A stretch of DNA of 64,000 nt from Prinsepia uniflora (lineage: Eukaryota > Streptophyta > Magnoliopsida > Rosales > Rosaceae): NCBI GenBank assembly GCA_032719365.1, contig CM064866.1, positions 72,055,028 to 72,119,027 of the forward strand, in the 5' to 3' direction. A program made the translations under genes and the position numbers. The notes below the pieces were generated by a model that ran no database searches, had not been told where the DNA came from, and saw only the letters and a program-made list of their open reading frames with translations. This document shows positions 22,001 to 32,922 of this stretch, piece after piece; position 1 is the first letter of the stretch; the number at the start of each line of letters is the position of its first letter.

Positions 22001-22780
22001 ATGCTTATCATTCATTAATTCCTTTGCATAACTCTTTGGCAGAAATGTTGCAATAATAAAATCCAACAAGGATACCAGATATGGATTGGATTCAATTGTG
22101 ACGCATGATGGGATCAAGTTGCCATGTTGGGCGTTAACAGATCTATCATCATTCAGACAAAAGTTTAGCCCTGATGCTTATGACCAGGTATCTTCCTACC
22201 AATATTTGAGTAGATAGCAATTCACATTTGAAATTATCGTAGTTTTCAGTTATCTAGGTGATGGAATTGCATCTCTTTCTGCAAGTTATGCTATATACTC
22301 ATAACCAATATGTGGTGACAGCTAGATGTGATTGGTATCGATGAGGCCCAATTCTTTGAAGACCTTTATGATTTCTGCTCCGAAGCTGCTGATCATGATG
22401 GAAAGAAAGTAATAGTTGCTGGACTAGATGGCGACTATTTAAGGTATTATTCAACTTTGATTGGTATTATTACTCATGGCCATTTGACTATGCATTGATC
22501 AGTTGTGCTTGTTGCTTGGAAAAATTGTTGAAGGAGGAGCTTTGGTTCTGTGCTAGATATAATTCCCCTTGCTGATTCTATAACAAAGTTAACTTCTCGC
22601 TGTGAAATTTGTGGGAAACGTGCTTCATTTACATTAAGAAAGACGGAGGAGATGCAGACTGAGCTGATTGGCGGGGCTGAAATGTACATGCCTGTCTGCC
22701 GACAACACTATGTTGGTGAACAAATAGCCATAGAAGCTGCGAGAGTGGTCCTGGAATCTCAAGTAGCCCTATCTGCATAG
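19044..22780 (+). CDS. TK1: Thymidine kinase (TK1 type), four exons
   Basis: Join 19044-19369, 22043-22187, 22322-22443 and 22534-22780; all introns GT-AG; 840 nt, 279 residues. It phosphorylates thymidine to dTMP in the dNTP salvage pathway. Visible: P-loop GPMFAGKTT (about residues 87-95), DEAQFF Walker-B-like motif (about 164-169), [14 protein letters not shown], Zn-site CEIC (about 220-223), and VCRQHY. The first ~68 residues are rich in Ser, Thr and basic residues and look like an organelle transit peptide. A second in-frame Met at residue 69 (MPKETTSR) could give a cytosolic form. Organellar and cytosolic TK1 forms are known in plants. Intron 1 is 2,673 bp and contains a PPR gene remnant; a MULE terminus lies just upstream. 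I chose Met1 because the frame is open and Ser-rich throughout. Confidence 0.93.
20066..21360 (+). pseudogene. PPR protein gene (At4g16470-like, E-type), frameshifted, inside TK1 intron 1
   Basis: From about 20088 the frame reads [30 protein letters not shown] and KTKLLILYS, and then loses phase near 20330-20345. Homology resumes one frame over as [20 protein letters not shown] (about 20356) and stays open to 21360, with classic PLS repeats ([66 protein letters not shown]) and an E-domain-like end. The order matches Arabidopsis At4g16470, a predicted organelle RNA-binding PPR protein. The frameshift, the missing N-terminal targeting region and its place inside another gene's intron, same strand, suggest a decayed copy. 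If the frameshift is a sequencing error, it could be a working nested gene. Confidence 0.8.
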
Positions 22781-23279
22781 TAACTTTCACTAGTTTGCAG
22801 GATACATCTGTATTTATGGAAGCAGCCTCCTTACATGTCTTATTAGAATTTTTACGCTTTGCTGCATCGTCTGCAGACAACATGGTCTCAAACTCTCAAT
22901 CAAGAATGTACATATTCTTTCAATGTGCAAAATTTATGATGTTTTTCGATTTTCCTGTTAATGTTTTCGTACAATTACTATTTTTTTTTCTCTCCCAGTG
23001 ATGAGAACGCCCGCTGGTAACTTTTAGATCCCTATCGTAGTCACATTTGAACTTCGCTAGTTGTTTTTATTTTTTATTTTTGCCAACCAAAAGGAACTTA
23101 ATTAGAAAAGATAAATCAAAATGTTTACTTTTTTAAAATATCAAATAACCAAGAAGCCCTCCTATCTAAAATAACGCATAGAGTGTTTATAGAAAACAAT
23201 AATTTCATGAGTTGTTATGTTATGTTTTTTATAAGTGTATTTAAGCTTGACACACTCAAATAGGGGTTACATCGTCAGA
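22781..23279. other. TK1 3' flank
   Basis: Probably the 3' untranslated region and AT-rich flank. There are no open frames with recognisable motifs. Confidence 0.5.
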
Positions 23280-23960
23280 ATATCAAAGAGAATTTCTTCG
23301 ATATTAGCATTCACCTCCCACTTCTGTCGTTACACATTGCACCAAGCATTTAGAATCTGTCTCAAGGATTATTTTCTTACAATCATAATCCGCACAAACA
23401 AACATAGCTGCCTGAAGGGCATAAGCTTCCACCCGCAAGACAGTGGCACAAGGGAGGCCGCCACATCCACTAGCAGCAATGAAACTCCCAAGGGATGAAC
23501 TGTGCACCTAGCCATGAGTACCCTAGCAGATCTCTTTGCAAAAAGCACCATCACAGTTCACCTTCATAAAACCATTAGGAGGTCTACTCCAACCCTGATT
23601 AGCATTACTACAAATCACAGTTCACCTTCACAAAACCATTAGGGGGGTCTACTCCAACTCTGATTAGCATTGCTACAAATCAAGGGAGATGGGACTGAAT
23701 GTACCAAGGGAGGCTTAGCACGACTGGTCTCATGTAACTCTCTAACGTGATCCATCATTGCTTGAATGGCAGTCATGGGATTAACAACAATACCATTGTA
23801 ACATCTCAGATTACGACACTTCCATAGACGCCACATCCAAATAGAAAGAGTTGCAAATCCAAGCGTTTTTGCCCAGTACCACCAAAAGTCGTCAAGAAGT
23901 GATTCCAGTGCCACACAAAATCATCACCACCAATACATTCCACCAAGAGTTGTTTTTATT
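23280..23960 (-). pseudogene. RNase H domain remnant of a LINE-type element
   Basis: Minus-strand pieces read WRLWKCRNLRCYNG, WSRPPNGFMKVNCDGAF, SSLGSFIAASGCGG, VEAYALQAAMFVCAD and IILETDSKCLV. This is the order of plant RNase H-like domains found at the end of LINE ORF2 and in stray 'RVT_3' genes: VNCDGAF carries the first acidic residue, EA the next and ETDS the third. Frames shift several times, and a stretch of about 60 bp with the WSRPPNGF segment is duplicated (near 23545-23605 and 23607-23668). No reverse transcriptase is found beside it. Confidence 0.75.
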
Positions 23961-24769
23961 CAGTTGAGTAATTTTGAATTTAACAAAAAACTACTTATTG
24001 AACTTCAAAAATTAATATAAATGGTTTAACAAACTTATAGTATTTCTATTCGTGCGTTCGAACGATATTTTGCAAAACTCAACAAATGATCTGTTTTTTA
24101 ATCAGAATTGTGAGCAATAAACCACAAATTGTGTCCATTCTAAAAAGTGTTTTGTCCATAAAGTTTTGACTCTCTACCGATTTTTGGTCCATATGTCACT
24201 TAATAGTTAAACACATTTGCTGCAATATATATCAGTTTGAGCCCAAAAGTAGCTCTTTGTAGGCCCAAAAATGACTAGCCCATGCCAAAATTGTTCATTA
24301 GACCACGTTACAGGATTTGGTACCTGAGGCCCGAGGGTCCGCCTGGGGAGCAACCATAGCACATATCTACTTCTACCTGACTCGATAGCTTTCAAATTCC
24401 TTCCATTTTCCTTCTTTTGCTTGAAGTGGTATGTATCATTGTATTAGTATCAAGTTTTTATCTTTCCTCGTTTTTCTATTGAGTCCCGTTGATCTTTTTC
24501 TTTTAAGTCCAAGTTTCAGAAAGCTTTAGCTTAATGGTTCTCAAGTTTCCAGAATCACTGGAAAAGGTTTAGAGCCAGTTTGCTTCGCGGGTTTTCTGTA
24601 TCTCTGGTTTTCTGGTTTGTTTCTTAAAACTATGAGCTATCCATTTATTTGATTGAAAGTGTTATCATTTAGAGCAATGGTGGATTTAGGATTTTTTTGT
24701 CAGGAGGGTTGACACTTATAATGATATTAGCTACTATTAATATTCTGATTTTATATGGTAAGTAGACGT

Positions 24770-25316
24770 ACAACTCAATAAAAACTAGTTACCAATTTTT
24801 CTGATTATTCCAATTACCTACTTCTTTATTATTTGTAAGAAAATGTGCTCTTAATGTGAATTGTGGTATGAAAACTTTGTACAACTATTATTTTGTTTGA
24901 TTAGGGTATGTTGACGTGGCGTTGAATTAGGTGCAAGGTTATTATACATCCACTGATGTACATGTACCACTTAACAAAAGTGATAAATAAAAGAGACATG
25001 TTGTAAGACCCATGTCTTGGGAAGAACGGTGAACAATCTCACATTGCTCGGGGAGGGAAAGGTGAAGTGTCTTATATATGTGGACACGTATCTATCTAGT
25101 AAGGCCTTTTGGAAGTTCACTAGCTTTGGATGCTCTTCAGTTAAGTGTCTTACATTTTCACTGATTATTTACTTCCTCATTATTTGTAAATGAACATGTA
25201 CTCTTTTACCGATTACCTACTTACCGATGTATATGTACCACTTAACAAAAGTGATAAATAAAAGACACATGCTAGTATTTAAAATAATTAGTAAACGTCT
25301 GAATGCTAAATGGTTA
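24770..25316. repeat. Degenerate direct repeats at the left edge of the LTR nest
   Basis: The phrase atgtaccacttaacaaaagt occurs near 24960 and 25229, each after cognate text built around gattatttac...ttatttgtaa. A third diverged copy lies across the LTR nest at about 40185-40400. The LTR nest therefore landed inside a small tandem repeat. Confidence 0.55.
25011..25150 (+). repeat. Possible LTR fragment of another retrotransposon
   Basis: The text tgtaagacccatgtc, then caatctcacattgctcgggg, then gtcttatatatgtggac resembles a copia-type LTR promoter segment. It sits between two copies of the flanking repeat. No partner LTR or internal region is seen, so this is tentative. Confidence 0.3.
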
Positions 25317-26033
25317 TTAAATGACAGGACCCATCCCAATCCCCCCGGGATTAACGCGGGATTAACCTGGTCCCGTCTGACACGAAGTGTCAGACAAGGG
25401 ATATTTCCGACCTTTGCCCTCCCGGGGCTATCAGAGTACGCCAGGATCCGGAGGAGGTATGTGATATCTCGGTCTCTACTACAGTCCACATCCGTTGTCA
25501 ACCTGAAGGGCAGTCAAAACATTAAATGTAATGACCCGTCCCGAATATCGGGATTTAATATTAATTAATTATGGTTTAGAATGACTAATCGGGGATTAGT
25601 TGAGTGAAATCGGACGAAACGTGCAAAATGACCGTTTTGCCCCTAGCGTGGGCAAAATGTTAACTTTTAGTTCGGGCGGTCAAACGGACTTTGACCGATG
25701 ACTGTGATGTAGTTCGGGACGTCACGAGTTCATAGACCGGTGGCACGTTCGATTCCGACATTCATAGTGAAAGTTATGATGATCGGAAGATGAGGGGTAT
25801 TTTGGTAATTTGGCATAGTAGGGGCCAAATGTTGACTTTTTGATCGGGAGGTCCGATGGACGAGGGCCAAGGACCATTATGTAGGTCTCGTCGATACGAA
25901 TCCAACGACAGGCGGCATGCCGAAATCGGAGATTCGACGAAGTTATGGTCACGGAATCGGGCTCGATTAACCGAACGAACCGGGATTAAAATAATATTTT
26001 AATATGAACAGTACCCGGTGACTGTGCACATCC

Positions 26034-26059
26034 GGATGAGTGACAAGTGTCACCCATCC
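26034..26059. promoter_or_regulatory. Conserved palindrome in LTR (copy 3)
   Basis: GGATGAGTGACA, AG, TGTCACCCATCC: one mismatch between the arms; 507 bp from the LTR start, almost the same place as in 3967-7289. Confidence 0.55.
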
Positions 26060-27935
26060 CTTGATTCCAGCTCCATGTTTCCCTCCCAACACCATCATTA
26101 CAACATCATCATTTATCCTCCATCATTTCCTCCATTTTCTCCTTAATTCCCTCTTCTTTGTTTTTCTAAACCGTGGACTTTGGGCATCAAAATTGGGGAG
26201 AATTGAGCTCCCTTTCACAACCAGCTTCGAGGGGAATTTGAGAGTTATGAGAGTGGATTAAACTGGAAAAACACTGGGGATTAATTGAAGGCTGGAGACA
26301 GAGAATCGAAAATCTAGAAATTTGGGGGGGAAATTCAAATGTCGAGTGAGGGGTCGTGAGGATCAAATTGAAGCTCACATTCAGCTTCCTGAGGTTGAGA
26401 CGAGTTGTTTCAAATCAAAAACGAGTTGAATTGAGGCTCATTTGGCTCTGAACGGGTTTGGTAACAGTGAGAGAAATCGAGGCTGTGTTTACAGGACCCA
26501 CCCCGATTATCGCCTCGATAATCGGGAAGCATCCTGCTCCCGTCTGACAATCGAACCAAAAAGACCGGAAAACTAGTTAAAATTACAACACACCCATTGT
26601 CAGACCAGGGAGATTAAACAAATACATCCGACTGGACGTCAAGTCCACAGTTTCACAGAGCAATATTACAAAACAAGTTAAAGAAACAAGTCATACTCTG
26701 TGAACTAACTACTCCGCAACGGAAAACTTTATGCCTCCGCCTCTGCCTCGGCGCTTGCCCCCACGCTTGTTCCACGACCTGGAGGGAATTTAAAACAACA
26801 AAGTGTGAGTGGACCGAAACATAAGCTTTATAGGGAAAACAGTTTTTCCGAAATCGGGTTCGCCCTCCAGTTTTGTAACACGCATGCATAACCAAATATT
26901 CAAATTTTGCATATTAAACTTTTGAAAACTCTTTTTCCGAAACACATGGAAAACGTTACAAAGGATCACCATAATTCATGTAAAAACCATTTAATAATTT
27001 CAGGTTTCAGAAACCGTCATTTTGAACGTTAATTGCACAAATCAAGTAAAACGTGAATCATTAACCACAATTATGTCGTTGGATCCATCCGAGTCTTTAA
27101 ACTCAACATTAGGCCTTCCCGGGATATCAACGAGTCTTTAAACTCAAAACATGATCAATAGGCCTCGGGGGGTATCATAATAATCGAGTCTTTAAACTCA
27201 ATTCGGGTCTTTAAACCCAATTTTCGGGCCCGCCCCCGTCATTAAATAACCGGGTCTTTAAACCCAAAACCAGATCCAACCATTAACCGGGTCTTTAAAC
27301 CCAAAACCGTTTTTAAACATAATAAATCAGGATTCATCACAAATCTTTTTCCAACATTATTCCAAAAACATTTCTCATCGTAACAGGACTCATGTCCGAA
27401 TTCACATGCAAATTCCAACACATGCAATTTCCAGAAATTACTTCACAATGTGATCAAACATCATAAATCCGAAACATGCATATTCATATCCAGGTACTTT
27501 ATCAAAATCACCACGCATGCATAAGCGAAAATCGTAACCTCGAAATGCGTGAAATACGGTAAATATCTCGAAAAACGTGAAAACACGTAAAACCGATATA
27601 ACATATCACCATCATAAAATCATATGTAAAACCATGAGATAAATAAGCAAAATAGTCATGCATGCCCAATTTAGGAAATCAAAAAGTCCACTCACGGTTT
27701 TAGGACGCGTCAATCGCGTCCCGCGTGCTCCTCCGTAGCTTCGGAAGTGTCCGGACCTGTAAAAATGTACAAGAAAGGTTACAAACATCCCCAAATAGCT
27801 CGTAAGATTTTTCCCTAATTTCCCGGATTTTTTCGGCGAAAATAAACTTAAAGACTTAATCTTCCGGACTCCCGAAATTATCCCGAATGACTCCCGATCG
27901 ATTCAAACTCTAAAGATAAAATGTTAGTTAGACTG

Positions 27936-28452
27936 TGTGGAACCCAAAATCACCGGAAAAATGTGGAGCTGCCACGTGGCCCATAATTCTCAAAATGACC
28001 AAATTGCCCTTGGCAATAATACTTGTAAGCACAAGCACCGGACATGGCCCAAACCAGAATGACATGTGGAAGCCTTTCCACCCTCGATTTGTATAACACG
28101 TGTTAGCATGCAAATTGATGAGCATTTGTCCCACATCGAAACTATGGAAATTGAACATCTCACTCACCCCTATATAAGAGGTAAATTGATGAGCATTTGT
28201 CCCACATCGAAACTATGGAAATTGAACATTTCATTCACCCCTATAAATAGCAAGGCACATTTCATTTCCAAGTTAAGTTGATTCTTCGCTTCGAAGTATA
28301 TCCTTTTCCTCTCTCAAAGCTAACTTAGGCATCAGAGTGTTCTTGGTCGAACAACCCCCCGGGTAAATCGATCGAGACAACGATAGCTAATTGTTTGCTG
28401 TTTGCAGGAATTGTGAGAACTTTTCGCGGCGGGTTCGATTTCTGCTTCAACA
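27936..28452 (+). repeat. 5' LTR of the TR-GAG element
   Basis: 517 bp, TGTGGAACCC to GCTTCAACA. A 71-bp unit is tandemly doubled (28112-28182, 28183-28253), each copy ending in a TATA box (tatataag near 28171, tataaata near 28243). It probably carries two alternative core promoters. Confidence 0.93.
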
Positions 28453-28453
28453 A

Positions 28454-28470
28454 TTGGTGCTTTCATTGAG
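28454..28470 (+). other. Candidate primer binding site of the TR-GAG element
   Basis: TTGGTGCTTTCATTGAG begins two bases after the LTR end, where the primer site must lie. The matching tRNA was not identified. Confidence 0.55.
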
Positions 28471-28499
28471 AGCTATTGAGTTATACTCAGAAGAAGCTC

Positions 28500-28890
28500 T
28501 CTCATTTGTTCATCGTTCATCTTTCTTCGTTCGTCGTTCATCGACATTGTTCGAAGATTTTGAACGTTGTTCATCACTCATCAGGATTTTGTTCATCGTT
28601 CATTTTTCTTCGTTCGTCGTTTATCGACATTGTTCGAAGATTTTGAACGTTGTTCATCACTCATCAAGAATTTGTTCATCGTTCATCTTTCTTCATTCGT
28701 CGTTTATCGACATTGTTCGAAGATTTTGAACGTTGTTCATCACTCATCAAGAATTCGTTCATCGTTCATCTTTCTTCGTTCGTCGTTCATCGACATTGTT
28801 CGAAGATTTTGAACATTGTTCATCGTTCATCTCTCTTCGTTCGTCGTTCATCGACATTGTTCGAAGATTCTGAACGTTGTTCAAATTACC
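28500..28890 (+). repeat. 83-bp tandem repeat in the gag leader
   Basis: Four to five copies of a unit with gttcatcgttcatc, cgacattgttcgaag and gaacgttgttcatcac. The period follows from identical frame openings 83 bp apart (28567, 28650). As 83 is not a multiple of three, the repeat is read in all frames and is unlikely to be protein-coding. Confidence 0.85.
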
Positions 28891-28929
28891 CATCAACAGC
28901 TTTCCAAATTCAAAATTCTTCGAATCGGC

Positions 28930-30816
28930 ATGGCTAAGGCTCGTCGATCCGCTCAGTCAGCCGGAGAAGGTATTTCTGTCTCAACAGCTCAGACGAGGAA
29001 TGAAGCTCACATAGAAACTCCGGAGAAGCGCCCAGCTCAACTCAGGCGCGTGTCTATGGAAGCGCCCCTTGAGACACTCGAAGGGAGGCCAACCTTCAGT
29101 TTTGGAGCATTCCCCTCTCCAGCTAACCAAGTACCCGCGCTAGGGGAAGGAACTTCGACTTTACAACAAGCGAATGAGAGGTTGATGGGAAATGCATCAC
29201 GACATGATTGACCCATAACAAACATGGTCCTAAAGGACTTTCTGGACGGATGTCATGACATCTCAGGGAGAAGTCGTCACCAACCTCCCCAAGACAATTT
29301 GGCGCAGCAAGTTGAAGGGTTAAGCAAACAAATTCAACTTCAGTCAGAGCTCTTGCAGCAACTCCTAGCAGGGAGACCAATCTAGGAGCGGGACGGACGA
29401 TCCACGTCACGTGGCCGACAAGAGAATGCCCAGGGACGACCTAGGAAAGAGCAGGCCCGCTGCCAAACAATGTCACAAGATACTTCGCTGGGAAACTCTG
29501 GAGAAGAAAGTCACGCTCATCAAGCAAAAATCCCACAATGCCTAAAGCCGTTAGTACGTGAACGGCTAGGAGGTAGGACTGGGGCAACTTCATGGGCAGA
29601 GCATTCACAGCACTCACGTGGGGGCAGGGGGCAACTTCGAGCTCAAAACAAAAACCCAAAACGATCTGCCCACGACAGTAAAAGGGAAGAAGCTCAAAGA
29701 GTTTCTCAACAATTAGCAAAAGAGGACTCATCGGCTCAGCAAGGAGCATTGAGGGCTAATGATGTTCAAAAAATGCTGGACATGCACCTTCGTGCTCAAC
29801 AGGGTGGCGATCTAGAAGACGATCTACGTCGCCAAATACAGCTCTCTACGCCCTTCATAAGGGATATTGAGGAGGAGCCATTCCCCCAGAGGTTCGCAAC
29901 ACCAAATTTCACTCCATTCAAAGGATCCTCCGACCCAGTAAAACACATAGATCATTTTCGAGGAGTCATGATCCCCCACAGGTCTAACGATGCACTCATG
30001 TGCATAGTTTTTCAAGCTTCCCTTCAAGGCCAAGCCATGACTTGGTTCAATCATCTCCCCCCGAGGTCGATTGAGTCCTTCGAAGAGTTGGCTTTGACAT
30101 TTGTGAAGGAATACGCACAACTTCGGACAATCGAGGTGAAAGACGACCATCTTTTCTCTGTCCGAAAGAGAGCAAAAGACACTCTGCGACAATACATACG
30201 GATATTTTGTGAGGAGAAGTCTCGCATTATCGGCTGTAATGACTTTGTTGCGGCAATGGCATTCAAGCAAGGACTCCCTCGAGACAGCCAGCTTTACGGG
30301 GACATCGTCATGAGCAATGCGCGAAGTCTTTCCGAAATACTTTCGCTAGCAGAGCGACATGCAAGTTGGGAGGACGAGAAGCGCGCCGCTCATACTCATG
30401 GCCATGCTGGGACTAGCGAAAAGGCCTCTGATGAGGATGAACCCCATGGAAAGTCTGCAACTGGAAAGCTCAACAAGCGAAAGGCAGGGCAACACTCCCA
30501 AACGCCAGTTATGGGGAAGCCTAACTTGCAGCTATCTTTACCAGCCCATCAGATCCACAATGAAATTAAGAACAAGCCATGGTTTAAGAAGCCAGAGCCA
30601 GTCAAAGGCAATCAAGAGAATGCTGATAAAACCAAATGGTGCGCCTATCATGAATGTTATGGGCACAATATCAGCACATGTATATCTTTCGAAAGATATC
30701 TCCGAAATCTCCTGAGGGAGGGGCATTGTACAGACTACATCAAAAACAAGACTGTAAATCACATGGAGAACAAAGAGTCAAACGAGCCAGCGTCAAAGGT
30801 GATCCGCATCAACTAG
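28930..30816 (+). pseudogene. Tat-like gypsy Gag polyprotein, two in-frame stops
   Basis: One frame of 629 codons from ATG 28930 (MAKARRSAQS) to TAG 30814-30816, interrupted only by TGA at 29209 and TAG at 29383. The longest open part is 29470-30816 (448 codons). It contains the retrotransposon gag core (about 29880-30330: FKGSSDPVKHIDHF, ASLQGQAMTWFNHLPP, RQYIRIFCEEK, FKQGLPRDSQLYGDI) and a single CX2H-type knuckle (CAYHECYGHNISTC, about 30640-30682). Gag packages the element's RNA into virus-like particles. The element lacks pol after the gag stop. With the two stops, Gag is either read through, started downstream, or supplied in trans. Confidence 0.88.
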
Positions 30817-30969
30817 ACGCAAGTCAACATTAGAAAGATATAAAACTCTATGGAGCTTTTCAATTTTGCTTTTCAAGTTGCCTTCTGAATTCAAGTATCA
30901 ATGAAATGAGATTAACAAATTGATTTGTTCACCATGTACAATTTTCAAAGCTTATTCTCTCTAGTGTAA

Positions 30970-31215
30970 AAAGCCTTCATGATCGAAGCATCCAAGCCTT
31001 CGTCATCAAAGCATCTGAGTTTTCGCCTTGCGAAGCATCTAAGCCTTCGCCATGCGAAGCATCCAAGCCTTCGTCATCGAAGCATTCAAGCCTTCGCCCT
31101 GCGAAGCATCTAAGCCTTCGCCATGCGAAGCACCTAAGCCTTCGTTATCGAAGCATCCAAGCCTTCGCCCTGCGAAGCATTCAAGCCTTCGTCATCGAAG
31201 CATCAAAGCCTTCTG
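30970..31215 (+). repeat. 24-bp tandem repeat, hairpin-forming
   Basis: About ten copies of a unit around AAGCCTTCG...CGAAGCATC. Each unit pairs CTTCG with CGAAG across a 4-6 nt loop, so the RNA would form a row of short hairpins. It lies just downstream of gag. Confidence 0.85.
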
Positions 31216-31449
31216 AGTCCTGCAAATTTCTGTGCAGCAGGGAGAGCTCATCTCGAGTGATATCTCGCTCATTTTCTATCAGCATCCTCTCTGCACGGCT
31301 CATCTCCAACTCGCCCATTTTGGCTTCCGATGTGAAATTGAGACCTCAAGTTATCTTAGTTATCGCAATCTCACATCAACAACATAACTTTCCATTTCTG
31401 CCTGCCCTTCGCATCAAGATGGCACATTCGTAGGGCCAGAACGGAAAGG

Positions 31450-31887
31450 TTAGGAAAGAAGTTGCTCGGTATGCTTATGGGTTAGGAAAGAAGTTGCTCG
31501 GCATGGTTTTTTCTCCCAAGAACCAGTAAGTCCTTGTTTATTGTCCTTCTTCTGAACAACGGTCTCCTTCAAGCACAGTGGAACGCACAACCACTCCTTG
31601 TTTGGGATGTCCGAAAGCTTCTCGCCATTCATGGAGAGAGTAGCCGGCTCATGTCCCGAAACTCTAGAAGAACATCTGTCGCCAAGTTCCACGAGAACAT
31701 CGCTTGAAAAGGAATTTTGATTGCAAGCCTTCCACTCCATGAGGTCTTCAGGCTTCTCAAAATCCATATCTTTCCCTCGGAATGGACTTAGGCCACGAAA
31801 ACCGCCACGCTCCCACAGGACAAATTTGCTAGGTCTCTCGGCATCTTGACGCATGGCGAGCATGTATGTGGTACTAGCAAGAGTCAC
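31450..31887 (-). CDS. Antisense open frame of unknown nature in the TR-GAG element
   Basis: 145 codons, opposite to gag, Met to stop (in plus coordinates the stop lies at the left end). Composition looks protein-like (LVELGDRC, SGHEPATLSMNGEKLSD, FEKPEDLMEWKAC). It may be a captured host or pol-derived fragment, or chance. I do not recognise a domain. Antisense frames downstream of gag are known from some large gypsy elements, which makes it worth recording. Confidence 0.3.
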   Translation of the reverse strand: MTLASTTYMLAMRQDAERPSKFVLWERGGFRGLSPFRGKDMDFEKPEDLMEWKACNQNSFSSDVLVELGDRCSSRVSGHEPATLSMNGEKLSDIPNKEWLCVPLCLKETVVQKKDNKQGLTGSWEKKPCRATSFLTHKHTEQLLS

Positions 31888-31989
31888 AGTAGGTGTGATC
31901 CTGCCTACCGATGCTCACTAGTCACGTCCGCAAGTGCACTCAGTCACCACCAAGTCCCCGTCGACTGTTCGGCCAAACTCCGTCCACGA

Positions 31990-32820
31990 CGTGACATCGT
32001 GAGAGTATAAGGAACGATTTTACAAGATCAATTTGATAAATCCTTACCTCCAGCTAGTAGAACTCAAGCTCGATTTTTCGAGGATTTTGAAGCTTCTGTT
32101 CTTGCTCGATACGGCCTCAATCCTCCCCGTTTTTGATTTGGATCGGTTCGAATTAGTCCCAGGAGACTTAATCCAGCCTCAATTTTGATCCTCAAGACTC
32201 ACGAATTCGAATTCGAATTTTTACCACAAATTTCCAAAATTTCGAAAATCTGCAAAATCAGCGACCCTCTGTCCTTTGTGTTTATTTTGCTCCAATTCAG
32301 ACTCTCTAATCTCTCATTCTCACAATCGAATTGCTCTGCTATTTAACAAAATCAAGGTTTGGACAAAATGATTGAGTTTTCCCTAATTAAGGGTTTAGGG
32401 TCCCTAAAATCCTTGATTTCCTCCATGTTGTCTAGACAAAGCAGCAAGAATCATTGGTAGGTAGCATGAGTCATCGTCCACCGTTCGCTTGTCTCAAAAA
32501 GACCGTTTTGCCCTTCGCTTCCAAAATTACGAAAATGCCCCTCGCCTTCGTAGACACATAACCTTCGCATCCGATCTCCGATTTCGGCATGCCACCTGTC
32601 TATGGACTCGTATCAACTCGACCTACGTAACGGTCTCTGGCCCTCGTCCTTTGGACCCCCCGGTTCAAAAGACAACATTTTGCCCATGCTTGGGGGTAAA
32701 ATGGTCATTTTGCATATTATGTCCGATTCACACCACTAAACCCAGAATAGTCATTCTAAAACTAAAAATGGACTTTTTACCTTTATAACCAGGGGCAAAA
32801 TCGTCAAATAAACACTGAAT
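31990..32820 (-). repeat. Piece of a foreign LTR inside the TR-GAG interior
   Basis: The segment reads like the reverse strand of the large LTRs: ctcaagctcg, caattttgatcct, ttttgcccttcg, then catgccacctgtctatgga, tacgtaacggtc and aaatggtcattttgc. Neither LTR terminus is present and no target duplication was seen. It is therefore probably part of this element's own captured content rather than a separate insertion. Confidence 0.5.
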
Positions 32821-32922
32821 TGATTCTTGAACCCAACGGTAACTGGTAACCCGGTAATATAAGACTCCAAACAATGTACATCCCTCCGGATTCCCTGAAT
32901 ACCGAATCGATGTGGGGGCATT

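Noticed and set aside
28500..28890. CRISPR-like repeat array
   Set aside because: Repeats are directly adjacent with no unique spacers, in a plant retrotransposon leader.
29824..30270. 148-codon minus-strand open frame
   Set aside because: It mirrors the gag coding sequence and has no domain of its own.
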